In this document: piece by piece, positions 1-9,175 of the stretch
Position numbering within the stretch: position 1 is the stretch's first letter
How the letters are laid out: the number at the start of each line of letters is the position of its first letter
Assembly: GCA_963775125.1 (NCBI GenBank)
Contig: CAVZHQ010000001.1
Location: 372,001-436,000 of the forward strand
Reading direction: 5' to 3'
Length of the DNA stretch: 64,000 bases
DNA from: JAHECQ01 sp963775125
GTDB taxonomy: Bacteria > Actinomycetota > Acidimicrobiia > Acidimicrobiales > SZUA-35
Notes under the pieces: model-generated
Seen by the model: the letters and a program-made list of their open reading frames with translations, nothing else
Told to the model about the DNA's origin: nothing
Database searches by the model: none
Program-made: the position numbers and the translations under genes

Positions 1-23
1 GTCTACGCCATCGCAATCGACAC

Positions 24-413
24 ATGACCGGTCGTGAGCTCGACAAGAGCCAGATGCGGATCGACAAATGGCTGTTCGCCGTGCGCGTGTTCAAGTCCCG
101 AAGTCAGGCCACCGAGGCCTGCGCCTTGGGGCGAGTGAAGGTCAACGAAAACGGCGTGAAGCCCAGTTCGAGCGTGGCGGTAGGCGACGCGGTCGAGATC
201 CGTACCCGGGATCGCACGCTGCTCTACGACGTGGTGGAACTGATCGACAAGCGGGTCTCGCCCGCCATCGCTGCCACTTGCTACGTCGATCGATCACCGC
301 GCCCCAAGGGCACGGACCCCGACGCTGCCGCGCCCACCCGGGAGCGGGGGAGCGGCCGGCCCACGAAGAAGGACCGCCGCCAGATCGAACGGCTCAGCCG
401 GCCGAAAACCTGA
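24..413 (+). CDS. S4-domain RNA-binding protein, HslR/Hsp15-like
   Basis: Small basic protein of 129 residues. The S4 RNA-binding fold is read from residues 11-60 (MRIDKWLFAVRVFKSRSQA, then a GRVKVNENGV turn), the usual opening of the Hsp15/HslR family, which binds stalled 50S subunits carrying nascent tRNA. The C-terminal third is charged (RERGSGRPTKKDRRQIERL), as is common in HslR tails. Family members often begin exactly at MRIDKW, so the ATG at 54 is an alternative start; neither start has a strong ribosome binding site. The gene is intact. The RNA-binding role is family knowledge; the precise substrate is not visible here. Confidence 0.8.
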   Translation: MTGRELDKSQMRIDKWLFAVRVFKSRSQATEACALGRVKVNENGVKPSSSVAVGDAVEIRTRDRTLLYDVVELIDKRVSPAIAATCYVDRSPRPKGTDPDAAAPTRERGSGRPTKKDRRQIERLSRPKT

Positions 414-429
414 GCGGGCCGAACGCTTG

Positions 430-490
430 AGTGAGCCCCAAAAAACAGAGTGAGCCCAAAAAACAGAGTGAGCCCCAAAACAGAGTGAGG
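430..490. repeat. Short tandem repeat, 17-19 bp units
   Basis: Three and a third copies of an agtgagcccc-a(n)-cag unit run head to tail (430-448, 449-466, 467-483, partial 484-490). They differ mainly in the length of the A run and of the C run. The array starts 16 bp after the stop of the S4-domain gene and leads directly into the first hairpin. Open frames crossing it exist only as shadows. Confidence 0.75.
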
Positions 491-530
491 TGAACCGTTG
501 TTCCCGGAGGGAGTGAGAACAACGGTCCAC
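490..530. repeat. Intergenic hairpin, 14-bp arms
   Basis: Arms 490-503 (gtgaaccgttgttc) and 517-530 (gaacaacggtccac) are complementary at 13 of 14 positions around a 13-nt loop. No T-run follows, so it is not a standard intrinsic terminator on the plus strand. It sits between two convergent genes, the S4-domain gene and the enoyl-CoA hydratase. Confidence 0.7.
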
Positions 531-538
531 CTCGTGCC

Positions 539-575
539 GGTACGTCCACTGTGCGGCGGCTGGTATGGACGTACC
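539..575. repeat. Intergenic inverted repeat, perfect 10-bp arms
   Basis: ggtacgtcca (539-548) and tggacgtacc (566-575) are perfectly complementary around a 17-nt loop. This is the second hairpin in the 414-699 gap; the rest of that gap (576-699) shows no recognisable gene. Confidence 0.7.
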
Positions 576-699
576 AACAAAGGAAACGCTAGCAGGTGCG
601 CAAGCGACAAGGACATCGTAAGGCCGAGGTATTTTCAGTTCTTGAGTTGACCTGGGAGAACCTGATCCGCGACGAACGAACTTGACGAAGTCTTGAGGT

Positions 700-1523
700 T
701 CAGCCCTGCCCGAGCCCTTGGAAGTTGGCCGGTCGTTTCTCGAGGAACGCAGCCACGGCCTCTCGATGTTCGGGCGTGCGGTAGGCGCTCTGGAGCGCTT
801 GCATCTCACGCTTCTGGGCGGCAGCCACGTCGGTCTCCCCCATGTTCAGGGTGAGGAGTTCCTTGACCCACAGCAGGTGGGGTGGAGCGTTTTCGGCATA
901 GCTGCGAGCCCGGGCGAGGGCAGTGTCGAGGAGGGCGTCATCGTCGACCAGTTCGTCGATCAGACCTAGTCGATTCGCTTCGTCAGCGTCGATGATCCGC
1001 GCCGAGAGCATGAGATCGGACGCGGCGCCGAACCCGACGCGTTGGGGGAGGAACAAGGTGCTCGCCAGTTCTGGCACAACCCCGACCTTGATGAAGCGGG
1101 CGCTGAACCGGCCCGATCGGCCGGAAACGATGCGGTCGAACGGGAGGATCATGGACAATCCCATGCCGATTGCCGCCCCATTCACTGCGGCGACCATGGG
1201 CTTGCTTCGCCGGATCAGCGCAACCCAGTCCGACGCGCCGCTGTCGTCCTTCGAGTCGTCTTCCTTCGGGCGGCGGCGCGGCTCTCTCGGCTGTCCAGAC
1301 CCGCCTGGAACTCGGCGGACATGTCGGCGCCGGCACAGAACCCTCGACCGGCGCCGGTGACCACGATGGCGCCGATCGAGGGGTCGGCGTTGGCCGCTTC
1401 GATCGCAGAGACCAGCTCGCGGCTCATCTGTCGGGTCCAGGCGTTCAGCCGATCGGGACGGTTGTAGGTGATGAGCAGCACGCCATCGCGTGTCTCGGTC
1501 AGAATCTGGGTGTATGCATCCAC
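700..1523 (-). CDS. Enoyl-CoA hydratase/isomerase family protein (one frameshift)
   Basis: Crotonase-fold enzyme that hydrates 2-enoyl-CoA esters or isomerises related acyl-CoAs. The N-terminal half (from GTG at 1523) carries ITYNRPDRLNAW and the oxyanion-hole segment GAGRGFCAGADM; the C-terminal half carries VAAVNGAAIGMGLSMILPFD, the second oxyanion loop. The halves lie in different frames. The missing middle reads sensibly (DDSGASDWVALIRRSKP) if one base is changed near 1265-1280, inside a GC-rich run, so this is probably a sequencing error. Repaired length of about 274 residues is normal. A TAAGGT box 7 nt upstream suggests leaderless transcription. Substrate is unknown. Confidence 0.8.
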
Positions 1524-1530
1524 CCAGCCG

Positions 1531-1536
1531 ACCTTA
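1531..1536 (-). promoter_or_regulatory. -10 box, leaderless promoter of the enoyl-CoA hydratase
   Basis: TAAGGT on the minus strand, 7 nt before the GTG start at 1523. Matches the TANNNT pattern seen before many starts in this window. Confidence 0.45.
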
Positions 1537-1547
1537 GTGGGCGCTGC

Positions 1548-2979
1548 TCAGGGGACGCTCATCACGCGGATGGTGTCGGTTGCTCGGGCGGCCATTGCGT
1601 GCCCGGAGATGACGACGACACGGTCGCCGGAATGCAGCCCGTAGTGCTGCTTCGACGACTGGAGCGCGGCATCGATGGTGTCCCGGATGCTGGCGAGGTC
1701 GGGCTGTGCGCTGGCCGCTGAACCCCAGCTGAGGGCCAGTTGGCGAACGGCACGCTCGTCGGGGCTGTACGCAAGAATTGGCACGCGAGGCCGGAAGCGG
1801 CTGACCGAACGGACCGTGTACCCGGTGCGCGACAGACAGACGATGGCGGCAGCACCAACCTGATCGGCGACCCGTACCGCCGCCATGGTCATGGCGTCGG
1901 TGGTGACGGCTCCGAGGTCATGGGTCGGGCGCACCTCGCGGAGTTGGTGAACCTGCTCGGCCCAGTCGTCGTGGTCGAACTCGGTGTCGGCCCTCGCCGT
2001 GATCTCGGCCATGGTCGAGACCGCGTTCACCGGATCGACACCGATCGCGGTCTCGCCCGACAGCATCACCGAACTGGTTCCGTCGAACACCGCGTTGGCG
2101 ACGTCGGACGCTTCGGCCCGGGTCGGCGTGGGGGAGTAGACCATCGACTCGAGCATCTGGGTGGCGGTGATGACCGGCAGCCCGCCGGCGATGCAGCGGC
2201 GGATGATGTGCTTCTGGAGGTGCGGTAGTTCCGAGATCGGGATAGTCGACGCCGAGATCACCTCGGGCAACCATCACCGCGCCGGACGCGGCGATGATGC
2301 CCTCGAGGTTCTCGACCGCGGCCCGGGTCTCGATCTTGGCGACGACCAACGGGCCGCGGGGCGGTGGTTCGACGCCGAGCGATCGGACGTCGTGAGCACT
2401 GCGAACGAACGAAAGGGCAACCATGTCGACGCCCGCTTCGATGAACGCGTCGGCGAACCGGATGTCCTCGGCCGTCGGCGTGGTGATCCGCAGGCGATCC
2501 GACGGCACCTGCAGGCCGGGCCGGCCCTGGACTCGCGAACCGCGGAGCACGCGGGCATGAAGGGTGGCGCCGTCCTTGGACTCGACCACGAAGGTGACAT
2601 TTCCGTCGCCCAGCGCGAGTCCGTCGCCAACCTCGACATCGGAGACGAGGCTCTCGTAGTCGGTCGAGATGACTTGGATCGATGAGGCTGCTTCGCCGGC
2701 GGTGAAGATGACCGGTGCGCCGTCTTCGAAGACCACGCCACCCTCGGGGAACGGAGCGCAGCGCACCTTGGGTCCGGGTAGGTCGGCGAGGATGCCAACG
2801 TTGGCGCCGACCGCCGCCGCGGCGGCTCGAATGTTGTGGTACTTCTCGAGATGTTCCTCGAGCTTGCCGTGGGCCAGGCCGATTCGGGCCACGTCCATGC
2901 CGGCTGCGATCATCTTCCGCAGCGTGCCCGGGTCGTCGGAGGCGGGGCCGATGGTGGCCACGATCTTGGTGCGTCGCAT
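1548..2979 (-). CDS. pyk: Pyruvate kinase (one frameshift)
   Basis: Final ATP-forming step of glycolysis, phosphoenolpyruvate + ADP to pyruvate + ATP. Seen are RRTKIVATIGPAS at the N-terminus, LPGPKVR, VVAKIET, MVARGDLGV, ATQMLESM...PTRAEASDVANAV and MLSGETAIG: the full barrel and C-terminal domain signature set, about 477 residues. The break near 2243 (YP-DLG versus YP-ISELPHLQK) is repaired by shortening a CCC run by one, so a homopolymer error is likely. Odd: the usual NFSHG is GLAHG, changing two residues that normally help bind K+. GGAG lies 9 nt before the ATG. The gene is divergent from the MFS transporter. Confidence 0.9.
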
Positions 2980-3135
2980 AGGTGGCTTCTCCGGTATGAC
3001 TGGATCTGATCGCAGGGCTGTTTGCGGCTCGCTGCGGTCGGTGATTAGGTGGGGAAACGGGCGACGTCGTTGTCGGACGCTCAAACGTGAGCAGCTCAAG
3101 ACTATACCCTGCCCCCAACTTTCGATCGGAGACAG

Positions 3136-4442
3136 GTGTTGCAACGCAATCGGCCGCGGAGTCCCACCGAATCGTCGCGCGGTCGGGTGTACTACGGCTG
3201 GAGGGTGGCGTGGGCCGGCGCCTGGATCCAGTTCCTGCACGGTCTGCTGATGGTGCAGGCCTACGGTCAGTACGCCGTCTTCCTGCAGGACCAGTTCGGT
3301 TGGAGCAAGACCACCCTGTCCGCCGGGCTACACGCTCAACCGGGTCGAGAGTGGCCTCCTGGGTCCGGTGCAGGGATGGGCCCTCGACCGATTCGGTCTG
3401 AAGCGAGTGATGCGACTCGGCGTCGTGTTGATGGCCATCGGTTTCGTCGCGCCTCAGCCGGATCAACAGCGTTCCGACCTTCTTCGCCGCGTTGCTGTTG
3501 ACCTCGGTCGGTCTGAGCCTGTCCGGGTTCCTGAGCATCGTGACGGCCATCGTGCCCTGGTTCGAGCGCAAACGGGCCCGAGCGTTGTCGGTCGCCAGCG
3601 TCGGGTTCGCCGTCGGTGGCATGTTCATCCCGGGGCTGGTGTGGTTCATCGACCGCTTCGGATGGCGCACGGCGTTCTTCGTTTCGGGCGTCCTGATCCT
3701 CGTGCTCGTCTTGCCGCTCACGTCGGTCTTCGGGACGTCGCCCGACGATCTGGACGAGCCTCTCGACGGAGTCGAGCCGGAGGCGGAATCGAAGGGATTC
3801 ACTGCCGAAGGAGTGTCGGCCGTTCACTTCACCGCCAAGGAGGCGTTCCGCACCAGCGCGTTCTGGATGATCTCCTTCGGGCATGCCTTCGCGCTGTTGG
3901 TCGTCGGCGCGGTGATGGCCCATCTCAGCCTGTACCTGACCACCGAGCACGGGTATTCGAAACAGGGAGCGAGCTTCGTCACCGCCGGGCTCACGGTCAC
4001 CCAGCTGGTGGGCATGCTCGCCGGCGGTTTTCTGGGCGACCGGATGAGCAAGCGGGTCCTTGCGTCGGCGGGGATGCTCGGCCACATGGTCGGGTTGCTG
4101 GTCCTCACCTTTGCGACGAACTCGCTGATGATCTGGCTCTTCGTTCCGATGCACGGCATTGCGTGGGGAGTCCGAGGACCCCTCATGCAGGCGTTGCGAG
4201 CCGACTACTTCGGATCCAGTTCGTTCGGCTCGATCATGGGTGCGTCGTCACTCATCCTGATGTTCGGCACCGCGGGCGGACCCATGGTTGCGGGGATCCT
4301 GGCCGACCAGACGGGGGACTACCGGATCGGATTCACCATCCTGGCCGTCATGGCCGGTCTCGGCATGATCTTCTTCGTGTTGGCATCGCCCCCGCAGCCA
4401 CCGGAGCGACCGGATCTCCTGAACGACCGACCGTCTGACTAG
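3136..4442 (+). CDS. MFS transporter (two frameshifts)
   Basis: Major-facilitator permease of about 435 residues once repaired. The N-terminus YYGWRVAWAGAWIQFL followed by QYAVFLQDQFGWSKT is typical of the monocarboxylate/oxalate-formate antiporter-like branch. The middle and C-terminal halves contain hydrophobic helices, WFERKRARALSVA after helix 4, and the second-half loop GDRMSKR. Frame breaks lie near 3330 (GGG to GG restores GYTLNRVESGLLGPVQGW) and near 3455. The cytoplasmic domain 2 starts around residue 215. The substrate cannot be read from sequence; neighbours give no strong clue. Confidence 0.75.
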
Positions 4443-4445
4443 GCT
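4440..4445 (+). promoter_or_regulatory. -10 box, leaderless promoter
   Basis: TAGGCT, 8 nt before the ATG at 4454; it overlaps the stop region of the MFS gene. One of the clearest TANNNT-start-codon arrangements in the window. Confidence 0.5.
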
Positions 4446-4453
4446 CGCGGAGT

Positions 4454-5240
4454 ATGCCTGCTCCGCACTGGATCGCTCTCGTCGATGCCGTCGAGGAAAT
4501 CCTCGTCAACACCTCGCTGCTTCTTGCCGAGGTCGACACCAACGAGGACGGCACTCGACCGACCGACTGCCCGGGCTGGACCGGTGCAGGATCAGGTCAG
4601 TCACGTGGTCGGCCTCGAACAGCTCCTCTCCGGCGCGGTGCACCCACCCATCGAACTTCCGCTGCTCGACCACGTCGTCTCCGAACTTGACGCCTACATG
4701 GAACGCCCGATCCAGGCCCGGCGGGCCCTGCCGTTCATCGCCGTCATCGACGAGCTGAATGGCATGTTGCCCCGGCGCATCTCGCAGTATCGAGAGCTGA
4801 TCGACCAGGGCGACCCCGAAACTGCCTCGCCCCTCGGTGGCACCCGCCCGCTGTCGAAGGCCCTACCCGCTCCGGGTGTTCGACCTTTGGGTGCACGAGC
4901 AGGACATCCGGCGGGCGCTCGGTGTCGCGCCGCGCCTCACGGGCGTCTCGTCTGCCTTGGTCCAGAACCGCATTCTCGACGCGTGGCAGGAACGGTTCCG
5001 CAGTCGGGTCGCCGTCGACGGACTTCTGCGGCTCTCGGTGAGTGGTGCCCTGCCCGCCCGGGTCGAGATGACCTTCGGTGACGGCGGACCGATCGGCGTG
5101 CTCGACCTCGACCTCGACACCCTTGCCCGGCTCGCCTGCGGTCGGGGTCGGCGCGACGAGGTCGCTCCGCTCGGCGACCGTCGCGGGATCACGCGAGCTG
5201 ATCGGCGCCGTGCTCGGATTTCGGCGTCATCACTCCATGA
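4454..5240 (+). CDS. Maleylpyruvate-isomerase-like, mycothiol-dependent family protein (several frameshifts)
   Basis: Belongs to the DinB-fold MDMPI family, many of which use mycothiol in actinobacteria. Seen: TDCPGWTVQDQVSHVVGLE (the first helix carrying the metal-ligand His), YPLRVFDLWVHEQDIRRAL (family motif with His and Asp-Ile-Arg) and a C-terminal domain ending RLACGR...SRELIGAVL. Breaks occur near 4580 (GG to G), 4845 (CC to CCC), 5180 and 5220. The likely true end is SDFGVITP followed by TGA at 5238-5240. Its catalytic role (isomerase versus other thiol chemistry) is not determined. Confidence 0.65.
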
Positions 5241-5391
5241 AATCTGTCGGCCTGCGACCCGCTGAAACAGTGGGCAAACGCACCGTTCCCGGGAAAAGCT
5301 TCGAGATTTCGTCTGGACGTGACCGAGGCCACATGTCTATCTTCGGGCGAGCTTCGTACAGGCTCAACGCTCGAAAGGCCGGCGCGCAGAC

Positions 5392-6161
5392 GTGTCACTA
5401 CTTAGATGTAAGCAACATCACCGTCCGATTCGGGGGTATCACCGCCCTCGACAATCTCAGTTTCGAGGTCGAAGAAGGTGCAGATCTGCGCCCTCATCGG
5501 GCCCAACGGTGCCGGGAAGACCACGTTGTTCAACGTGGTCAGCCGTATCTACGACCCGACCGAAGGGTCGGTGATCTTCGACGGCATCGACCTGACGTCG
5601 CTGGCCCCCCACCAGATCTCCCAGAAGGGCGTCTTCCGGACGTTCCAGAACCTGGCGCTCTGGCCCGGCATGACCGTTCTCGAGAACGTCATGGTCGGGA
5701 ACCACACCAACACCAAGGCCAACTTCGTCCAGTCGATGCTGCGTCTCGGGACCAAGTCCGAGGAACGGGCGCTCAAGCTGAAGGCCTGGGAGGCGCTCGA
5801 CGAGCTCGACCTCACCGACGTCGCCTTCCACCCGTGCGCCGGTCTGCCCTTCGGAACACTGAAGCGCATCGAGCTCGCACGAGCCCTTGCCGGCGATCCC
5901 CGGCTGCTCATGCTCGACGAGCCGGCGTCTGGCCTGACGCACGCCGAGGTCGACGATCTCGGCGCCACCATCAAGCAGCTGCGCGACAACCACAATCTCA
6001 CGGTCGTGCTGGTGGAACACCACATGCAGATGGTCATGGGCATCAGCGAGAAGATCGTGGTGCTCAACTTCGGACAAAAGATTGCGCAGGGTCTTCCCAA
6101 GGACGTCCGGGAAGATCCCAACGTGATCGAGGCTTACCTGGGGAGTTCAGCGAATGAGTAG
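5392..6161 (+). CDS. livG: Branched-chain amino acid-type ABC transporter ATPase LivG (frameshifted N-terminus)
   Basis: Cytoplasmic ATPase energising a LivHM-type importer. Seen: LDVSNITVRFGGITAL, Walker A GPNGAGKTT, Walker B LLMLDEPASGL and the switch segment VLVEHHMQMV; the C-loop is LPFGTLKRIELARAL in place of LSYG. The part upstream of Walker A lies in another frame; one break is near 5478 (EVEEG|QICALIGPNG) and the GTG start at 5392 (SLL-DVSNI) needs a further one-base change near 5403. An alternative in-frame upstream ATG is at 5333. First gene of livG-livF-livH-livM; stop overlaps livF by 8 nt. Confidence 0.88.
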
Positions 6162-6888
6162 CAACGAGAACCGAGGCGACATCGTCCTCAAGGTCGAAGG
6201 GCTCGATGCCCGCTACGGCCAGATCCAAGCCCTCCGTGGTGTCAACTTCGAAGTCGCCGCCGGCGAGGTCGTCGTCATCCTCGGCGCCAACGGCGCCGGC
6301 AAGACCACGACACTCCGGTCGGTGTGCAACATGCCCATCGTCCACTCGACGGGTTCGGTGCTGATGAACGGCACCGAGGTCAAGAAGAAGGACACCGCTG
6401 GAATCGTCCAGATGGGCATGGCCCACATCCCGCAGGGCCGTGGCACCTTCCCCGAACTCTCGGTCATGGACAACCTCGTGGTCGGCGGCTACATCCGCAA
6501 CGACAGCCTCACCTCCGACATCGAGAAGTACTTCGAGATGTTCCCTCGTCTCGCCGAGCGCAAGGATCAGCTCGCCGGCTCGTTGTCCGGTGGCGAGCAG
6601 CAGATGCTCGCTGTGGCCCGTGCGCTCATGTCCCGACCCAAGATTCTGTTGCTCGACGAGCCTTCGCTCGGTTTGGCGCCGCTCATCATCGAAGGGCTGT
6701 TCCGCACCTTCGCAGAGCTGAACAAGCAAGAGGGCACCACGATGCTGATCGTGGAGCAGAACGCCAACCTTGCCCTGAACATCGCCGACTACGGGTACGT
6801 GCTCGAGGCGGGCGAGGTCATCCTCGGCGGTCCGGCCGAGCAACTGAAGAACGATCCATCCATTCAAGCCGCCTACCTCGGCGCATAA
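6154..6888 (+). CDS. livF: Branched-chain amino acid-type ABC transporter ATPase LivF
   Basis: Second ATPase of the heterodimeric LivG/LivF pair, 244 residues, intact. Walker A GANGAGKTT (about residue 49), Q-loop region, C-loop LSGGEQQML, Walker B ILLLDEPSLGL and H-loop region MLIVEQNANLAL are all present. The segment HIPQGRGTFPELSVMDNL is characteristic of LivF. The start overlaps the livG stop and the next gene follows after 18 nt, so the four genes are one operon. The transported ligand is defined by the downstream binding proteins, not by this subunit. Confidence 0.93.
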   Translation: MSSNENRGDIVLKVEGLDARYGQIQALRGVNFEVAAGEVVVILGANGAGKTTTLRSVCNMPIVHSTGSVLMNGTEVKKKDTAGIVQMGMAHIPQGRGTFPELSVMDNLVVGGYIRNDSLTSDIEKYFEMFPRLAERKDQLAGSLSGGEQQMLAVARALMSRPKILLLDEPSLGLAPLIIEGLFRTFAELNKQEGTTMLIVEQNANLALNIADYGYVLEAGEVILGGPAEQLKNDPSIQAAYLGA

Positions 6889-6906
6889 CGGTAAGGAGAA
6901 GAGCAA

Positions 6907-7815
6907 ATGGGATTATTCCTGCAGCGTTTGTTCGATGGTCTCGAACTCGGTGCCATCTACGCCGTTGTCGCGGTGGCGTTGGTGCTGATCTTCAAGGCCA
7001 CGACACTCATCAACTTCGCCCAGGGCGAGCTGGCCATGTTCGGCGCGTTCATCGCGTATGTGTTGGCGGTCGAACAGGGCCTGCCAACGTGGCTGGCGAT
7101 CGTGGTGGCCATGGCGATCTCGGCGGTCGTCGGCATGGCCATCGAGCGGATCCTCATCCGGCCGTTCGACCCCGCCGACCACTTGCCGGTCGTACTCATC
7201 ACGCTGGGCGTGTTCCTCATCCTCAACGCCGTTGCCGGTCAGATCTGGAACTACCAGCCTCGGGCGTTCCCGTCGATGTTCCCCAACGAAGCCGATGATT
7301 TCATTGGCATCGGTGGGGCGCGGCTCTTCTACTCCTCGCTGGGCGTGTGGGGCATGTTGGCGATCATGATGACCGTCCTCTTCTTCTTGTTGAACAAGAC
7401 CAAGATCGGGCTGGCGTTCCGTGCCGTGTCGTCCAACACCGACTCGGCCCGCCTGGTCGGTATCCGTACCGGGCGTACCCTCATGTTCGGGTGGGCGATT
7501 GCGTGCGCATTCGGCACCCTCGGTGCGTCGCTGGTGGCGCCTCGATTGTTCATCCAGCCGAACATGATGGCCGCGTTGTTGATCTTCTCGTTCAGCGCTG
7601 CGGCGTTGGGTGGCCTCGACTCGCTTCCGGGCGCCGTGATCGGCGGCATCATCATCGGTCTGATCCAGGCGATCCTGGTCGGCTACCTCGCTGACTGGGA
7701 GCCCCTGTCCTTCCTGCGCAACCTCGGCATGGCCGTGGCGCTCGTCATCATCCTGATCGTCTTCTGGTTCAAGCCAACCGGCCTGTTCGGCACCAGTCGA
7801 GTAGAGAGAGTCTGA
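6907..7815 (+). CDS. livH: ABC transporter permease LivH
   Basis: Integral membrane permease of the branched-chain amino acid/amide/urea importer family, 302 residues with about eight hydrophobic segments. The conserved FNFAQGE-type motif appears as INFAQGELAMFGAF near residue 35, and the EAA-like cytoplasmic loop as RAVSSNTDSARLVGI around 170-185, followed by GGLDSLPGAVIGG. AAGGAG lies 8-10 nt before the ATG. Sits between livF and livM in the operon. Intact. Confidence 0.92.
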   Translation: MGLFLQRLFDGLELGAIYAVVAVALVLIFKATTLINFAQGELAMFGAFIAYVLAVEQGLPTWLAIVVAMAISAVVGMAIERILIRPFDPADHLPVVLITLGVFLILNAVAGQIWNYQPRAFPSMFPNEADDFIGIGGARLFYSSLGVWGMLAIMMTVLFFLLNKTKIGLAFRAVSSNTDSARLVGIRTGRTLMFGWAIACAFGTLGASLVAPRLFIQPNMMAALLIFSFSAAALGGLDSLPGAVIGGIIIGLIQAILVGYLADWEPLSFLRNLGMAVALVIILIVFWFKPTGLFGTSRVERV

Positions 7816-7825
7816 GGAAGCACCC

Positions 7826-8926
7826 ATGAAGAAAGCAATGTTCACCTTCGAACAGGGCAGCAAACAACACCGGACGTACCTCCTGATTGCCTGGGGTTTG
7901 TTCCTGTTGTTCGCCCTGGCCTTGCCGCACCTGCTCGGTGACCGCTACTACCTGGTCAGCCGCATGAACCGGGCCTTGTTCATGGCCGTGGCGATTCTCG
8001 GCCTGAACTTGGTCATCGGATACTCGGGCCTCATCGCCCTCGGTCACAGTGCCTTCATCGGAATCGGTGCCTTCACCACGGCCTCGTTGGTCCAGGATGA
8101 GGGATGGGACTACTGGATGACCATCCCGGTCGCCCTCTTCTTCTGCTTCGTCGTCGGCGTGTTGCTGGGCATTCCGGCGCTGCGAATCAAGGGGCTGTAC
8201 CTCGCCTTGGTGACCGTCGCCTTCGCCAGCGTGTTCCCCAGTTTGGCCAAGATGCACCTATGGGGTATCGACGAGCGCACTGGTGGAGTGAACGGCAAGA
8301 AGATCGACGAGCGGGTGTTCGCCCCCGACTGGGTACAGGGAATCATCGGTATCGGGAACACCCCGGACGAGCAGGCGATCTATCGGTACTACATCATTGC
8401 GATCCTCTCCGGACTGTCGTTCCTGCTGGTGCGCAACCTGATCAAGAGCCGCTCGGGTCGAGCCATCATCGCCATCCGCGACAATGAAACCGGTGCTGCG
8501 GTATCGGGGATCAACCTGCCGCTGTACAAGGTGTTGACGTTCGGCGTCAGCGCATCGCTGGGCGGTCTCGCCGGTGTCATGTGGTCGATGGATCGTGCGT
8601 TCGCCGCAGAGCAGGACTTCACCTTCGTGCTCGCCGTCGACCTCCTCGTTGGTCTGGTCATCGGCGGGGTGGCGACCTTGCAGGGCGGCCTGCTCGGCGC
8701 CTTGGTGGTCGTCTTCGTCCGTGAGTACACGAAGGGGCTGCAGATCCCGTTGGGCTTCACGACCATCGATGGAGCCGGCCCATTGTCTCAGGCCATCTTC
8801 GGCGTGATCCTCATCCTGGTCACCTTCTTTGCCCCTGGTGGGCTGGCCTCGCTGACCAAGAAGATCAAGGCCCAGATCATCCGGGTCGATTCCTCAGCCC
8901 CCGGAGTCCGTGCGAGCCGACCGTGA
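7826..8926 (+). CDS. livM: ABC transporter permease LivM
   Basis: Second membrane permease of the importer, 366 residues. Typical LivM features: NLVIGYSGLIALGHSAFIGIGA near residue 55-75, GIPALRIKGLYLALVTVAFA, and the cytoplasmic loop SRSGRAIIAIRDNETGAAVSGIN that contacts the ATPase, then SASLGGLAGVMW. The insertion GGVNGKKIDERVFAPDW replaces the shorter GG-G loop seen in classical LivM. Followed by a strong terminator, so the operon ends here and the first binding protein is transcribed separately. Confidence 0.92.
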   Translation: MKKAMFTFEQGSKQHRTYLLIAWGLFLLFALALPHLLGDRYYLVSRMNRALFMAVAILGLNLVIGYSGLIALGHSAFIGIGAFTTASLVQDEGWDYWMTIPVALFFCFVVGVLLGIPALRIKGLYLALVTVAFASVFPSLAKMHLWGIDERTGGVNGKKIDERVFAPDWVQGIIGIGNTPDEQAIYRYYIIAILSGLSFLLVRNLIKSRSGRAIIAIRDNETGAAVSGINLPLYKVLTFGVSASLGGLAGVMWSMDRAFAAEQDFTFVLAVDLLVGLVIGGVATLQGGLLGALVVVFVREYTKGLQIPLGFTTIDGAGPLSQAIFGVILILVTFFAPGGLASLTKKIKAQIIRVDSSAPGVRASRP

Positions 8927-8964
8927 GGTCGCACTGGCCTGACCGGGCCAATCGCCACGTTGAG

Positions 8965-9007
8965 CGACGCATGCCCACCACGTGATGTGGTGGGCATGCG
9001 TCGTTTT
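8965..9007 (+). terminator. Intrinsic terminator after livM
   Basis: Perfect 17-bp stem (cgacgcatgcccaccac / gtggtgggcatgcgtcg), 5-nt loop, followed by TTTT. It closes livGFHM; the remaining 168 nt up to 9175 should hold the promoter of the first binding-protein gene. Confidence 0.88.
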
Positions 9008-9175
9008 GCCTCCGCCCTGGTGCAGGTGTCGCCCATCGTCAATGGCGATGGGTCGTATCCGTTGCATCTATGTTTCAGTTTCGCGCGCTGGCCTCGTCCC
9101 GCCGACCGGCACTGCTACACACGAAGGCGTGTGAGTGGGGAGACACCCTTGTCCCCCAAGGAAAAGGAGAACCAT

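Noticed and set aside
430..490. CRISPR-like array
   Set aside because: Units are contiguous 17-19 bp repeats without spacers, and no cas gene is near.
5078..6157. Open frame joining the maleylpyruvate-isomerase-like gene to livG
   Set aside because: Produced by indels; it contains only the tail of one gene and the first residues of LivG.
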